Source: Sinorhizobium sp. B11 (lineage in GTDB: Bacteria; Pseudomonadota; Alphaproteobacteria; Rhizobiales; Rhizobiaceae). From it: a DNA stretch of 64,000 nucleotides. The position numbers and the translations under genes were made by a program. The stretch spans positions 2,852,001-2,916,000 of the forward strand of contig CP091034.1 in NCBI GenBank assembly GCA_039725955.1, given 5' to 3'. The notes beneath the pieces were generated by a model. The model ran no database searches and had not been told where the DNA came from. It was given only the letters and a program-made list of their open reading frames with translations. Below are positions 9,141 through 18,584 of this stretch, in pieces; within the stretch, counting starts at the first letter, position 1; each line of letters begins with the position of its first letter.

Positions 9141-9680
9141 CTACCGCGCGTTCTCCAGATCCGCCCGCGTAAACACCGGAAATACCCCAAGCTCGGGCAC
9201 GCCATCGATGCGCGCGGCGCCCTCGCCGCGCCAGATCGCGCAGACGACACCAAGCACCTCTGCCTTCTCCCCGATCGCCAGCTGGTAGGCATCCTTCACG
9301 GCACCGCCAGTGCTGATCACATCCTCGATGAAGGTCACGCGCCGGCCAGCCACGTCCTGCCCCTCGATCGCCCGGCAGGTGCCATAGGTCTTGGCTTCCT
9401 TGCGGATGAAGGCGGCGGGCAGGCCGGTTTCCAGCGAGATCGCGGTCGCGAGCGGCACGCCGCCGAGTTCCAGCCCGGCGATGATTTCGGTATCGGCGGG
9501 CAGAAGGGCTGCCATTGCCTGCGCCAGCGGCTTCAGGAGAGCCGGCGTGCCTTCGAAACGGTATTTGTCGAAATAGCGGTGCGATACCTGGCCGGAGCGG
9601 AGCACGAATTCGCCCTCCAGCGTGGCGATGTCGGCGATCTGCCGGGCGAGAGCCGCGTGGTCGATGGATTCCTTGATCAT
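9141..9680 (-). CDS. pyrE: Orotate phosphoribosyltransferase
   Basis: 179 residues from the ATG at 9680, which has AGGGG five bases upstream; an upstream TTG is less likely. The PRPP-binding motif VTFIEDVISTGGA and the orotate-binding region EFVLRSGQVSHRYFDKYRFEG identify the phosphoribosyltransferase that converts orotate plus PRPP to orotidine 5'-phosphate in pyrimidine synthesis. FIRKEAKTYGT is the family's PRPP/flexible-loop segment. It is a stand-alone gene, convergent with the LacI-type gene. A second PyrE paralogue elsewhere in the genome would not be surprising in rhizobia. Confidence 0.88.
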   Translation of the reverse strand: MIKESIDHAALARQIADIATLEGEFVLRSGQVSHRYFDKYRFEGTPALLKPLAQAMAALLPADTEIIAGLELGGVPLATAISLETGLPAAFIRKEAKTYGTCRAIEGQDVAGRRVTFIEDVISTGGAVKDAYQLAIGEKAEVLGVVCAIWRGEGAARIDGVPELGVFPVFTRADLENAR

Positions 9681-9796
9681 TTTATCCCCTGCCAAAATAA
9701 GTCCGGACGGCGCTTGCTCGCCTTAAGCCATAAGATCCCGGCCCTGCCCTTTCAGAATAGGCAGCGCGCGGCAAGAGACGAGATACGGAAAGCCGT

Positions 9797-10498
9797 TCAG
9801 CCCCCGCACTTGTGCTGCGCATCGGGCAGTATCCAGCTTTCTTTCGTCCTGCCATTGGTGACGAGGAAAAGCCGGCCATCCTCATCCGGCTCGCAGTCGC
9901 GATCGATCTCTACCAGGCATTGGGTGACCGGATCGCCGGGCTTGGAGCGGATCAGCATCTGCTCGCGGTTATACGAGACCTGGTAGCCGTCATTGGCATA
10001 ATCGATGCCCGTGCCATTGCCAAAATCCTCATCGGTCACGGGTGCGTCGCCACTCTCGACGCGCGGATGCACCGCCAGGATCGTGGTTGCAGCGCATTGC
10101 CCGGGCTTTGTCGGGATGTCCGAAGTCCCGGGCTGCTTGCCGCCCGTCAGCGACTTCGCGGAGATGCCCTGCATGAAGCTGCTCTTGTCCGGTGATATCT
10201 CCCAGAGAATGGCGAGATAGGTGCTGAGGATACAGGCCCGGTCGTTACCGCAATCACGCCGGTCGGCCAGGAAATTACGGGCCGAGTGGACGACATCATC
10301 CTCATCGGGAGCTGTCTTGCGTGCCGCGCCATAGCGGGCATTGAAGACATCGTCGAGGTGGGAAAGCTGAGTATCGCCGCAGACGATCTTTTCGTCGGCG
10401 CTGGCTGCCTTGGCGCAATTGAAGCCCGCGGCTTCTGCTGATGCGGTGAAGAGGAGGCCGAGGCAGAAGGTAATGAGAAAGGTGGAAATCGGTCGCAT
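9797..10498 (-). CDS. Secreted LprI-like (DUF1311) protein
   Basis: 233 residues from the ATG at 10498, with GAGGGGA as ribosome-binding site. MRPISTFLITFCLGLLFTAS plus AEAA is a signal peptide. Residues about 25-75 (FNCAKAASADEKIVCGDTQL, then LDDVFNARYGAAR) form the cysteine-containing lysozyme-inhibitor LprI-like domain. The C-terminal half has further cysteines (KPGQCAAT, TQCLVEIDRDCEPDED) and no family I recognise. A periplasmic or secreted protein is likely. Lysozyme inhibition is known for LprI itself and should not be assumed here. Confidence 0.75.
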   Translation of the reverse strand: MRPISTFLITFCLGLLFTASAEAAGFNCAKAASADEKIVCGDTQLSHLDDVFNARYGAARKTAPDEDDVVHSARNFLADRRDCGNDRACILSTYLAILWEISPDKSSFMQGISAKSLTGGKQPGTSDIPTKPGQCAATTILAVHPRVESGDAPVTDEDFGNGTGIDYANDGYQVSYNREQMLIRSKPGDPVTQCLVEIDRDCEPDEDGRLFLVTNGRTKESWILPDAQHKCGG

Positions 10499-10669
10499 GA
10501 TGGTCCCCTCTGTCCGGCGGGTCGGCCTCAACCTAAATGCGGCGGCGAGCTTGTGCGAGTGTTGTGCAGGCTCGTTCTAACGTCTGGAGGGGGTAGTCCA
10601 CATCACAACGTGAACCGAGGCATGCCGGATATACGTCCGCAGCTCTGTTCCAATCAGCGCGCGCCAGCC

Positions 10670-11068
10670 TCACCTCACCTGATTGAAAACCGCCTCGATA
10701 CGATATCCATCGGGATCGATGACAAATGCAGCAAAGTAATTCGGCCCGTAATGCTGCCTGAGCCCCGGCGCACCATTATCGACGCCACCCTGGGAAAGCG
10801 CTGCAGCATGGAAATCAATGACCGACCGCTGATCCGGCGCGGCAAAGGCCAGATGGAAGCCCGCACCCGGCGCACCCTGCCCCGCCTCGACCGATTTGAT
10901 CGCCAGCTTGTCGCCGCCGCCGGGCACACCATAGCCGACGGCCTGTCCGGCCTCGCCGGGGCGCAGATCCTCCCAGACCCTGACATAGCCAAGCGCGCCG
11001 AGGGCAGCATCATAGAACCGCGCGGCTCGTTCGATATCGGCCACCCCGAAAGATGCATGGTGGAGCAT
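10670..11068 (-). CDS. VOC-family glyoxalase/dioxygenase-like protein
   Basis: 132 residues from the ATG at 11068, with GGGAGGT upstream. MLHHASFGVADIERAARFYDAAL at the start and FVIDPDGYRIEAVF at the end are the two halves of the vicinal-oxygen-chelate fold, with His and Glu in metal-ligand positions. The family covers glyoxalases, dioxygenases and antibiotic-binding proteins, so the substrate is unknown. It lies just downstream of the gnd terminator, on the same strand, and is probably a separate unit. Confidence 0.8.
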   Translation of the reverse strand: MLHHASFGVADIERAARFYDAALGALGYVRVWEDLRPGEAGQAVGYGVPGGGDKLAIKSVEAGQGAPGAGFHLAFAAPDQRSVIDFHAAALSQGGVDNGAPGLRQHYGPNYFAAFVIDPDGYRIEAVFNQVR

Positions 11069-11111
11069 ATTATGGACCTCCCGATTGCAATCAGCCGCTT
11101 CGCGGCAGGCT

Positions 11112-11142
11112 AACAAAAAGCCCGGCACAATGGCCGGGCTTT
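11112..11142 (-). terminator. Rho-independent terminator of gnd
   Basis: AAAGCCCGGC and GCCGGGCTTT form a perfect 10 bp stem with a six-base loop. On the transcribed minus strand it runs into TTTTTG. It begins 20 bp after the gnd stop codon. Confidence 0.88.
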
Positions 11143-11162
11143 CAACTCTGTTTTCACAAACC

Positions 11163-12593
11163 TCAGAAGGTCGATGCACCGCTGCCCCAGGGGCCGTGGT
11201 GGAAGTCCTTGCCGTCGAGGCGGTCGAAGCCGTGGGCGCCGAAGAAGTCGCGCTGGGCCTGGATCAGGTTGGCAGTGCCTCGACCCTGGCGGTAGGCGTC
11301 GAAATAGCTGAGCGCCGAGACCAGCGCCGGAACCGGCAGGCCGGCGGCCAATGCTGCGGTCACGACGCGACGAAGCGCCGGGATCGATTCCTTGACCATG
11401 GCCGAGAAGGCCGGCGTGACGATGAGGTTTGCCGCGTCAGGCGCATCGGTGAAGGCCTTGGTGATCTCGTCGAGGAACTGCGAACGGATGATGCAGCCTG
11501 CGCGCCAGATACGGGCGATGACAGGCATCGGCAGCGACCAGTTGAACTCCTTGGAAGCTTCCGCCATCACCGCAAAGCCCTGCGCATAGGCGCCGATCTT
11601 GCCGGCAAACAGCGCCAGTTCCAGATCCTTGTTGAACTCGGGGCCGTAGGCGACCGGGAAGGCAGCACCCAGATCACCGAAGATCTTCTGAGCGGCCTCG
11701 CGCTGCTCCTTCATCGAGGACAGGCTGCGGGCGGCAACGGCGGCTTCGATGCCGGTTGCCGGAATGCCCATGTTCTGCGCTTCGATCGCAGACCACTTGC
11801 CGGTGCCCTTCTGGCCGGCCTTGTCGAGGATCATGTCGACCATCGGCGTCTTGGAGATCGGGTCGGTGGCGGCCAGAACCTTCTCGGAGATTTCGATCAG
11901 GTAGGAGTTCAGGCGGCCCTTGTTCCATTCGCCGAAGATGCTGGAGATTTCCGATGCGCTCTTGCCGAGGCCGTCGCGCAGGATGCCGTAGATTTCGGCG
12001 ATCATCTGCATGTCGGCATATTCGATGCCGTTATGGATCGTCTTGACGAAATGGCCGGCGCCGTCATTGCCGAGCCAGGCAACGCACGGATCGCCATCAT
12101 ACTTGGCGGCAATAGAGGTCAGAACCTTCTCGACACGCTTCCAGGACTCTTCCTTGCCGCCGACCATGATCGACGGACCGTGGCGGGCACCTTCCTCACC
12201 GCCCGAAACGCCCATACCGATGAAGGTCAGGCCGGTATCTTTCAGGCGGTCGAAGCGGGCAACCGTATCGCGGAAATTGGCGTTGCCGGCATCGATCATG
12301 ATGTCGTTCTTTTCCAGATGCGGGCGCAGCGCCTCCATCTGCTGATCGACAGGCTCGCCGGCCTTGATCATGATGATGATCGGACGCGGCGGGCGGATCG
12401 CCTCGACGAACTCCTCGATCGTCTTGCAGGGAATGATCTGCTTCTTCAGATCACCGGCACTCTCGTAGAATTCATCCGTTTTTTCAGGCGTGCGGTTGAA
12501 AACCGCGATCTTGTTGCCCTTTTCCGCAATGTTGAGAGCCAGGTTGGACCCCATGACGGCAAGGCCGATCAGTCCGATTTCTGCCTTTTCCAC
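11163..12593 (-). CDS. gnd: 6-phosphogluconate dehydrogenase (decarboxylating)
   Basis: 476 residues, the usual length, starting at a GTG (12593) that has GGAGG six bases upstream. The NADP-binding motif GLAVMGSNLALN (about 8-19), the substrate motif GVSGGEEGARHGPS and the catalytic GAGHFVKTIHNGIEYADMQ (Lys and His-Asn) are intact; the C-terminus has the RAGCIIRSQFLDEI segment. It oxidises 6-phosphogluconate to ribulose 5-phosphate, CO2 and NADPH in the pentose phosphate pathway. It is monocistronic, ending at a strong terminator and diverging from an AraC-type gene. Confidence 0.96.
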   Translation of the reverse strand: MEKAEIGLIGLAVMGSNLALNIAEKGNKIAVFNRTPEKTDEFYESAGDLKKQIIPCKTIEEFVEAIRPPRPIIIMIKAGEPVDQQMEALRPHLEKNDIMIDAGNANFRDTVARFDRLKDTGLTFIGMGVSGGEEGARHGPSIMVGGKEESWKRVEKVLTSIAAKYDGDPCVAWLGNDGAGHFVKTIHNGIEYADMQMIAEIYGILRDGLGKSASEISSIFGEWNKGRLNSYLIEISEKVLAATDPISKTPMVDMILDKAGQKGTGKWSAIEAQNMGIPATGIEAAVAARSLSSMKEQREAAQKIFGDLGAAFPVAYGPEFNKDLELALFAGKIGAYAQGFAVMAEASKEFNWSLPMPVIARIWRAGCIIRSQFLDEITKAFTDAPDAANLIVTPAFSAMVKESIPALRRVVTAALAAGLPVPALVSALSYFDAYRQGRGTANLIQAQRDFFGAHGFDRLDGKDFHHGPWGSGASTF

Positions 12594-12748
12594 GACAAAC
12601 CTCCGATGAGTGAAATGGTGCGATGTTGTGGCACTCTCTCGGCCAAACGGCAAGGTCGAAGACGGCGATTCGGGTCGAAAAAAGGCTGTCGGAACAGGCT
12701 TTTCGAATGACCGGGGAAGCACCATATGCATGGGTTTGGGAGGCTGAA

Positions 12749-13531
12749 ATGACTGTTGCTGCAAGGCAAGTCGATATCGGGCCGCTGCTCGCAAAGAGCG
12801 CCGGGCGCTACCGCGAATATGCGCCCTCGCCTGCCCTTGCGCCGCATTTCCGCTGCCTCTGGTCGCACGAGATTCGAACCGCAGGCCCGGTCGCCATTGT
12901 GCCCGATGGTTATTGCGATCTGCTTTTCGCGGATGGCCGCCTCTTCGCTGTCGGGCCGGACCGCACCGCCGCCTTCCCGCCGATGACGCCGGGCATGCGC
13001 ATTATCGGCGCACGTTTTGCACCAGGCGCCGGCGCCGCATGGCTGAAGCTGCCCCTGTCGGAGATCACCGGCCTCTCCATTCCCCTCAGCGATCTCGCGC
13101 CCAAAAAGGCTGCCCTCCTCGAACCACGCCTTTCCGACTGTCCGGATGGAGCTGCCACCCTCTCGCTCTTCGCCACGCTCTTGAGCGAACTGGCAGGGGA
13201 AGAAGCGGAGTCGGACCCCGAGGCGCGCCTGATCTTTGCCGCCGCCGACCATGGGCCCGGCCGCATCGGCGAGCTGCAGCAGAGGCTCGATATCGGCGAA
13301 CGGCAATTGCGCCGCCGCGCCCACCATCATTTCGGCTACGGTATCAAGACGCTGGAACGCGTCCGCCGGCTGCAGCGTTTCATGACCTTGTGCCGCGCTG
13401 GCGAAACCCTGTCCCTGGCCGCCCTCGCCCTCGAAGCCGGCTTTTCCGACCAGGCCCATATGACCCGCGAGATCGGCGACCTGACGACACTGACGCCATC
13501 AGCCATGCTGGCTCAATTGACGGCCCGCTGA
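12749..13531 (+). CDS. AraC-family transcriptional regulator
   Basis: 260 residues from the ATG at 12749, which has GGGAGG five bases upstream. The N-terminal two-thirds (YREYAPSPALAPHFRCLWSH, VPDGYCDLLF) resemble the DUF6597 sensor domain found in small AraC regulators. The C-terminal third carries the two helix-turn-helices (GELQQRLDIGERQLRRR and LAALALEAGFSDQAHMTREI). It is divergent from gnd and just upstream of an SRPBCC/VOC gene pair, which it may control. The effector is unknown. Confidence 0.85.
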   Translation: MTVAARQVDIGPLLAKSAGRYREYAPSPALAPHFRCLWSHEIRTAGPVAIVPDGYCDLLFADGRLFAVGPDRTAAFPPMTPGMRIIGARFAPGAGAAWLKLPLSEITGLSIPLSDLAPKKAALLEPRLSDCPDGAATLSLFATLLSELAGEEAESDPEARLIFAAADHGPGRIGELQQRLDIGERQLRRRAHHHFGYGIKTLERVRRLQRFMTLCRAGETLSLAALALEAGFSDQAHMTREIGDLTTLTPSAMLAQLTAR

Positions 13532-13594
13532 CCGTTTTGTTCAAGACGGTCCGTGCCGGCCTGCTAGTCTGAAGCAAAGCAAAAGGACAGACCG

Positions 13595-14002
13595 ATGAAC
13601 ACAATGCCCGCACGCATCGTCCACATCACGATCAAAAGAGACTGGCGCGATGTCTATGATTTCGCCGGCAGGCCGGAGAACATGCCGCTCTGGGCCTCCG
13701 GCCTTGCGAGCGGCCTGGAACCCGATGGCGAGGACTGGATCGCCCATGGCCCGCTCGGCAGCGTCCGGGTGAGCTTCGTGCCACCCAACGAATTCGGCGT
13801 CATCGACCATACCGTCACCATCGAATCCGGCCTGCGCGTCTATAACGCGCTGCGCATCGTGCCGAATGGCGACGGCTGCGAGGTGATATTCACGCTGCTG
13901 CGCCTGCCGGGCATGACCGACGAACAATTCGCGGCCGACGCCGCCCATATCCAGAAGGATCTGGCGTCCCTGAAATCGATGATGGAGAAGTTAGATGGCT
14001 GA
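13595..14002 (+). CDS. SRPBCC-family (polyketide cyclase-like) protein
   Basis: 135 residues. The pattern IVHITIKRDWRDVYDFAGRP, then a beta-rich middle and a final long helix (MTDEQFAADAAHIQKDLASL) is that of START/SRPBCC hydrophobic-ligand-binding proteins. Its last 8 bp overlap the start of the VOC gene (ATGGCTGA), so the two are co-translated. No catalytic function can be assigned. Confidence 0.7.
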   Translation: MNTMPARIVHITIKRDWRDVYDFAGRPENMPLWASGLASGLEPDGEDWIAHGPLGSVRVSFVPPNEFGVIDHTVTIESGLRVYNALRIVPNGDGCEVIFTLLRLPGMTDEQFAADAAHIQKDLASLKSMMEKLDG

Positions 14003-14357
14003 GAACGATACTCGAAATGACCGCCGCATCGACTATGTCGAGTTCAACGTGAAAGATATCGGCGCTTCAAAAGCCTTTTACGGTGCGGCCTTCGGCTGGC
14101 GCTTCACCGATTACGGCGAGAACTATTGCGAGTTCGACGACGGAAGATTGAAAGGCGGCTTTACCAATCTCGGCCCGGTGCGAGCCGCAGGCGGCCCGCT
14201 CGTCATTCTCTTTGCCGAGAAGCTGGAAGACGTGCTGGCAAGCGTCGAAAAGGCCGGCGGCACCATAGCCAAACCGATCACGCCCTTCCCCGGCGGCCGG
14301 CGCTTTCATTTTCTCGACAAGGACGGCTACGAACTCGCCGTCTGGAGCAAGGATTAA
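13995..14357 (+). CDS. VOC-family protein
   Basis: 120 residues. RIDYVEFNVKDIGASKAFYG and FHFLDKDGYELAVWSKD are the paired beta-alpha-beta-beta-beta halves of a vicinal-oxygen-chelate protein, close to the glyoxalase/bleomycin-resistance type. It is translationally coupled to the SRPBCC gene. Its TAA overlaps the stop of the convergent PAS-domain gene in the 4 bp palindrome TTAA at 14354-14357. Confidence 0.82.
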   Translation: MAENDTRNDRRIDYVEFNVKDIGASKAFYGAAFGWRFTDYGENYCEFDDGRLKGGFTNLGPVRAAGGPLVILFAEKLEDVLASVEKAGGTIAKPITPFPGGRRFHFLDKDGYELAVWSKD

Positions 14358-15076
14358 ACATCCGCGGATACGGGGCCGTTCATGTTCTGGATGGTGATCA
14401 GCGCGCCGATCACCTTCCTCGCAGCATCATGCAGCGGCAACATGCGGCAGCGGCTGCGCCGCGCCGAGCGCTCGTAGATGTAGTCGACCGTCGCGCCGTC
14501 GAAGCAGGCGTCGAGCTTTTCCTTCACCTCGCTGGCAAAGCGTTCTTCGCCGATGAATTCGAGGATATGCCGGCCGATGAGCTGCATGGCATTCTTGCCG
14601 AGATGGGCACAGTTGACGGGATTGGAATAGAGGTAGCGGTAGTCCTTCGTCAGCACCGCCACGCGGTCCGGCAGCGTCTGCAGGATCGCCGCATTGAGGA
14701 ACTGGCCATTGTCGGTGTCGGGAACGTAGGCGGGCGGCGGCCTGAGTTTCATTTCCACCGGCAACGGCACCCGCCAGTCCGGCGCATGGGCGCCGAAATA
14801 GCGGTCGAGCAGATAGGAGAGCACGGCGGCATATTGCGTCACGAAAGCACCGTCATCGGCGTCTTGAGCGATGAGGTAGCTTACAAACTGAAGTTGCATG
14901 TAGACTTCGATGAGATTGGATGCCCTGCATGCGAGGATCGCCTCGACAAGCGGCTGGATATCACGGTCGAGCGCCTCCACGCGCCCATCATCCCCTAGCC
15001 TTATCGCTTCCTCGATCTGCGCGCAGCGCAAGGAAAAGGCCCTGAACAACTCAAGCAAGATACCCCCAATATCCAT
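14354..15076 (-). CDS. PAS-domain protein
   Basis: 240 residues. The N-terminal half is helical (LFRAFSLRCAQIEEAIRLGD through YLLDRYFGAH). The C-terminal half, about 125-235, is a PAS fold (LQTLPDRVAVLTKDYRYLYS, HILEFIGEERFASEVKEKLD). No kinase, GGDEF, EAL or DNA-binding output domain follows, so it may pass its signal by protein contact. Neighbours give no clue to the ligand. Confidence 0.75.
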   Translation of the reverse strand: MDIGGILLELFRAFSLRCAQIEEAIRLGDDGRVEALDRDIQPLVEAILACRASNLIEVYMQLQFVSYLIAQDADDGAFVTQYAAVLSYLLDRYFGAHAPDWRVPLPVEMKLRPPPAYVPDTDNGQFLNAAILQTLPDRVAVLTKDYRYLYSNPVNCAHLGKNAMQLIGRHILEFIGEERFASEVKEKLDACFDGATVDYIYERSARRSRCRMLPLHDAARKVIGALITIQNMNGPVSADV

Positions 15077-15258
15077 TTCCTGAGAAACGTTCCGAACACC
15101 GGTCGAGGCCTATGCTTCATGCAAGATTACGCCTTACGGTAGGCACTTTACGCGCCCTAGTAGAGACGCGTAACATGAACCGTGCTCATTTTCAACTGAC
15201 GCAAACCTGTCGCTTTTCACCGATTATAAATCGGGAGCAAAAACTTACAGGCAGAATC

Positions 15259-16194
15259 TTACAGGCTGACGGAACGTTTGATATCCCACCGGTCGTGATA
15301 CCACAGCCATTGGGCCGGGTATTCGCGCACCCAGCTTTCCACCTTGTCATTCATCATCTGCGCCGTGGCGGGAAGGTCCAGGTTGCCCTTCTCGTCGCGC
15401 GGCATTTCCATCTTCGGCTCGATTTCAAGCCGGTAGCGATTGCCCGGAAGACGGATGCAGCGGGCAGGATAGACCTCGCAATTGAACTGGCGCACCAGTT
15501 TCGGCAGCAGCGGATTGGTCTTGGTTTCCAGGCCGAAGAACGTCGTCTTCAACCCGCGGCTGAATTTCTGGTCGACGAGCACCCCAACGCCCTGCCCTGC
15601 CTCGAGCTGACGGGCAAGCGCAAAGGAAGAGCCGGCATGCGAAGGCACCAGCTTACCCATGCGGCCGCTGCGGAAATCAAACACCTTCTGCGCCACATAA
15701 GGATTGTTCGGCGGGCGAAAGAGCACGGTCACACTGAGACCGAAAGCGTTACCGGCGACCGGCAAGAGCTCGAAATTGCCGGTATGGCCGGTAAAGACGA
15801 TGAAGGGACGCGGATTGTCGCGCAGTTCCAGGAAGATCGGAATGCCCGAGACTTCCACTCTGCCCGGCTTGTCGCTCGTTGGATCGAAATCGAATAGCTG
15901 GTCGAGAAAAACATATTCGGCCGCGAGCCGGCCCATATTGCCCCAGCTTTCGAGCGCGATCTCTTCCAGCTCGGCATCGCTCTTTTCCGGGAAGGCCCGG
16001 CGCAGATTGTAGAGCATCAGCTTGTGGCGCTTCAGCCGCTTGCCGACCCGGCGCGTCAGCCAATCGGCAAAGCGCATGGCGCCGTCAGCCGGGAAAAGCT
16101 TGAGGAAGTTCAGGAAGCCGAACATCAGCTGCGCCACCAGCCATTGCTGGAAGTGCCTGAGCGCCAGAACGATCCTCGTGATGAAAAGCTTCAC
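15259..16194 (-). CDS. lpxXL: Lipid A very-long-chain acyltransferase LpxXL
   Basis: 311 residues of the LpxL/HtrB acyltransferase family with an N-terminal membrane anchor and the catalytic HTGNFE (HX4E) motif in VFTGHTGNFELLPV. VDQKFSRGLKTTFFG and WLWYHDRW are further family blocks. As the last gene of the acpXL cluster it should transfer the 27-hydroxyoctacosanoyl chain from AcpXL to lipid A at the inner membrane, as established in Rhizobium and Sinorhizobium. The GTG start lies 5 bp after the adh stop. The 182 bp downstream hold no gene. Confidence 0.9.
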   Translation of the reverse strand: MKLFITRIVLALRHFQQWLVAQLMFGFLNFLKLFPADGAMRFADWLTRRVGKRLKRHKLMLYNLRRAFPEKSDAELEEIALESWGNMGRLAAEYVFLDQLFDFDPTSDKPGRVEVSGIPIFLELRDNPRPFIVFTGHTGNFELLPVAGNAFGLSVTVLFRPPNNPYVAQKVFDFRSGRMGKLVPSHAGSSFALARQLEAGQGVGVLVDQKFSRGLKTTFFGLETKTNPLLPKLVRQFNCEVYPARCIRLPGNRYRLEIEPKMEMPRDEKGNLDLPATAQMMNDKVESWVREYPAQWLWYHDRWDIKRSVSL

Positions 16195-16199
16195 GCGGA

Positions 16200-17228
16200 T
16201 CAGTCCATCTTCAGGATGATCTTGCCGAAGATCTGGCGGCCTTCCATGCGCTCCAGCGCGCGGTCGATATCGTCGAAGCCGACTTCGGTATCGATGACGG
16301 GATGAACGAGGCCACGGCCCATCTTCTGCATAGCGTCGGCCATGTTTTCCATGCGGCAGCCGAAGGAGCCCAAGAGCTTCAGCTGCTGCTGGAAGAGCAT
16401 CATCAGGTTCATCTCGGTCGAAACACCAGAGGTCGAGCCGCAGGTGACGAGACGCCCGCCGCGCTTCATGCAGAGCATGGAGCCTGCCCAGGTATCCTTG
16501 CCCACATGTTCGAAGACGACATCGACGCCCTTCTTCTTGGTGAGCTTGCGCACGACGCCCTCGAAACGGTCGGTGCGGTAATTGATGACGTGATCGGCGC
16601 CGAGCGCCTTGGCCTTCTCGATCTTGTCGTCGGAGCCGACGGTGGTGATGACGGTGCAGCCGATCTTCTTGGCAAGCTGGATCGCCGCCGTGCCGATGCC
16701 GGAGCCGCCGGCATGAACGAGGATCGTCTCACCCGGTTCGAGCTTGGCATTGTCGAACAGCATATGCTCGACCGTGCCGAAGGTGACCGGTGCAAGGGCT
16801 GCGCCGATCGCATCGACGCCGGGAGGTGCGGGAACCAGCAGACGCGCCGGCAGGTTCACCTTCTCCTGCGCAAAACCATCGAGATGGAAGCCATGCACGC
16901 CGGAGACATGTTCGCAGAGATTGTCGCGGCCTTCGCGGCACGGGCGGCAGAGCCCGCAGGTGCGCGCGCCATAGATCGACACGAGCTGGCCAGGCAGCAC
17001 GTTCGCTACGCCCGGACCGATCGCCTCGACGACGCCAGAGGCTTCCGCGCCGATGACGAGCGGCATCTTGCGTTTGGCAAAAGCCATGCCGCGCCAGCCC
17101 CAGACATCGATATGGTTCAGGGCAACTGCCTTGACGCGCAGCGTCACTTCGCCGGCCGACGGTGCATCCGGTTCCGGCAGGTCGGTGATCTCAAGCTTGC
17201 GGTCATCGATCAGTTGCAAAGCGCGCAT
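16200..17228 (-). CDS. Zinc-type alcohol dehydrogenase of the acpXL cluster
   Basis: 342 residues of the medium-chain dehydrogenase/reductase family. The structural-zinc cysteines are in YGARTCGLCRPCREGRDNLC, the nucleotide-binding motif is ILVHAGGSGIGTAAIQLAKK, and VIGAEASGVVEAIGPGV is the catalytic-domain signature. GAGAGG precedes the ATG. In rhizobia this gene (often called adh2XL) sits between fabF1XL and lpxXL and is co-transcribed with them. Its exact step in making or modifying the very-long-chain acyl group is not settled. Confidence 0.85.
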   Translation of the reverse strand: MRALQLIDDRKLEITDLPEPDAPSAGEVTLRVKAVALNHIDVWGWRGMAFAKRKMPLVIGAEASGVVEAIGPGVANVLPGQLVSIYGARTCGLCRPCREGRDNLCEHVSGVHGFHLDGFAQEKVNLPARLLVPAPPGVDAIGAALAPVTFGTVEHMLFDNAKLEPGETILVHAGGSGIGTAAIQLAKKIGCTVITTVGSDDKIEKAKALGADHVINYRTDRFEGVVRKLTKKKGVDVVFEHVGKDTWAGSMLCMKRGGRLVTCGSTSGVSTEMNLMMLFQQQLKLLGSFGCRMENMADAMQKMGRGLVHPVIDTEVGFDDIDRALERMEGRQIFGKIILKMD

Positions 17229-17285
17229 GGCAAAACCTCTCGCCTCTGGGGCGTTTTTTTTATCGGTTGATTTGTCGGGAACCGC

Positions 17286-18572
17286 TTATGCCGGTTCGAG
17301 CGCCATGACAAGGCTTGCGTTCTGCCCGCCGAAGCCGAAAGAGTTGGAAAGCACGGCCGAAACCTGGGCTTCCCGCTTCTTGTTCGGCACGACATCGAGA
17401 ACGATCGACGGATCCGGATTGTTGTAGTTGATCGTCGGCGGCAGCGTGCCGGATAGCATCGTCTGCAGCGAGAACACCGCCTCGACCGCTCCTGCCGCCG
17501 TCAGCGTGTGTCCGATCATCGATTTGTTCGAGGATACCGGAATGCCGACCAGCCTTTCGCCGAAGACGGCGGACATGGAGCCGTATTCCATCTTGTCGTT
17601 TTCGGGCGTCGAAGTGCCGTGCGCATTGATATAGCCGATATCGTTCTCGCTCATGCCGGCATCGGCAAGCGCTGCGCGGATCGTGGCAATCGCCGGACCG
17701 CCATCGGGCGAAGAGCGCGTGCGGTGGAAGCTGTCGGCCTTGTCGCCGGCGCCCTTCATGATGCCGAGCACCCTGGCGCCGCGTGCGATGGCGGATTCAA
17801 GCGATTCCAGCACCAGCGTCGCCGCACCCTCGGCAATGACGAAGCCGTCGCGATCCTTGCTGAAGGGCTTTGAGGCCTTGGTCGGCGGATCGTTCTGCGT
17901 GGAAAGGGCCGAAAGCAGCGAGAAGCGGATCAGCGCTTCCGCACTCAGCGAACCGTCGGTCGCAACCGTCAGCGCGCGCTCCGTGCGGCCCTGGCGGATC
18001 GCCTCGATACCGAGCTGGATCGCCGTCACACCCGATGCACAGGCCGTCGACAGCGTCACCGGCAGGCCGCGCGTGCCGAAGCGGTCGGACAGGCGCTCGG
18101 AGATCGCGCCGAACAGCGCTGCCTCATGGAAGGCCGGATCGGGACGCTGGCGCATGGCGGCTAAAAATCGCTCATAGGCATCGCCGGGATGATCGGCGGC
18201 CGGCGAACGGTCGGCAAGCTCGAAACGGGCGCTCCATTCCGGCTCGATCGGCGGCGCGGCCAGGAACAGCGGACCGTTGAAATCGCCGGAAAGACCGGCA
18301 TCGGCAAGCGCTTCGATCGTCGTCTCGCGCGCAAAGGCATAGGAGCGCTCGACAGCGTTCGGCACCGGGATGCCTATGAAATCGACCGTGCCGGCAATGC
18401 GTGTCGAAAGACCGTCGGTCGGGAAGCGGGTGATATCGTGAATGCCCGATGTGCCTGACGAAAGGGCTGCCCAATTGTCCTTCAAACCCTGGCCGAGCGA
18501 AGTGATGATGCCCATGCCGGTGACCGCGACGATCGGACGGCCGAGATGATCCTTATAAGCGGATGCTGTCAT
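17286..18572 (-). CDS. fabF1XL: Beta-ketoacyl-ACP synthase FabF1XL (catalytic)
   Basis: About 428 residues. The thiolase-fold active site is complete: Cys in STACASGV, His in NAHGTSTPEND and His in SNKSMIGHT. I prefer the ATG at 18572 (GAGGAG eight bases upstream) over a GTG three codons earlier at 18581. It extends the acyl chain bound to AcpXL by two-carbon units toward C28. It follows fabF2XL directly. The neighbouring paralogue lacks these catalytic residues, so the two may act as a heterodimer, as ketosynthase and chain-length factor do in type II polyketide systems (inference). Confidence 0.9.
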   Translation of the reverse strand: MTASAYKDHLGRPIVAVTGMGIITSLGQGLKDNWAALSSGTSGIHDITRFPTDGLSTRIAGTVDFIGIPVPNAVERSYAFARETTIEALADAGLSGDFNGPLFLAAPPIEPEWSARFELADRSPAADHPGDAYERFLAAMRQRPDPAFHEAALFGAISERLSDRFGTRGLPVTLSTACASGVTAIQLGIEAIRQGRTERALTVATDGSLSAEALIRFSLLSALSTQNDPPTKASKPFSKDRDGFVIAEGAATLVLESLESAIARGARVLGIMKGAGDKADSFHRTRSSPDGGPAIATIRAALADAGMSENDIGYINAHGTSTPENDKMEYGSMSAVFGERLVGIPVSSNKSMIGHTLTAAGAVEAVFSLQTMLSGTLPPTINYNNPDPSIVLDVVPNKKREAQVSAVLSNSFGFGGQNASLVMALEPA

Positions 18573-18584
18573 TTCAGTCACTCC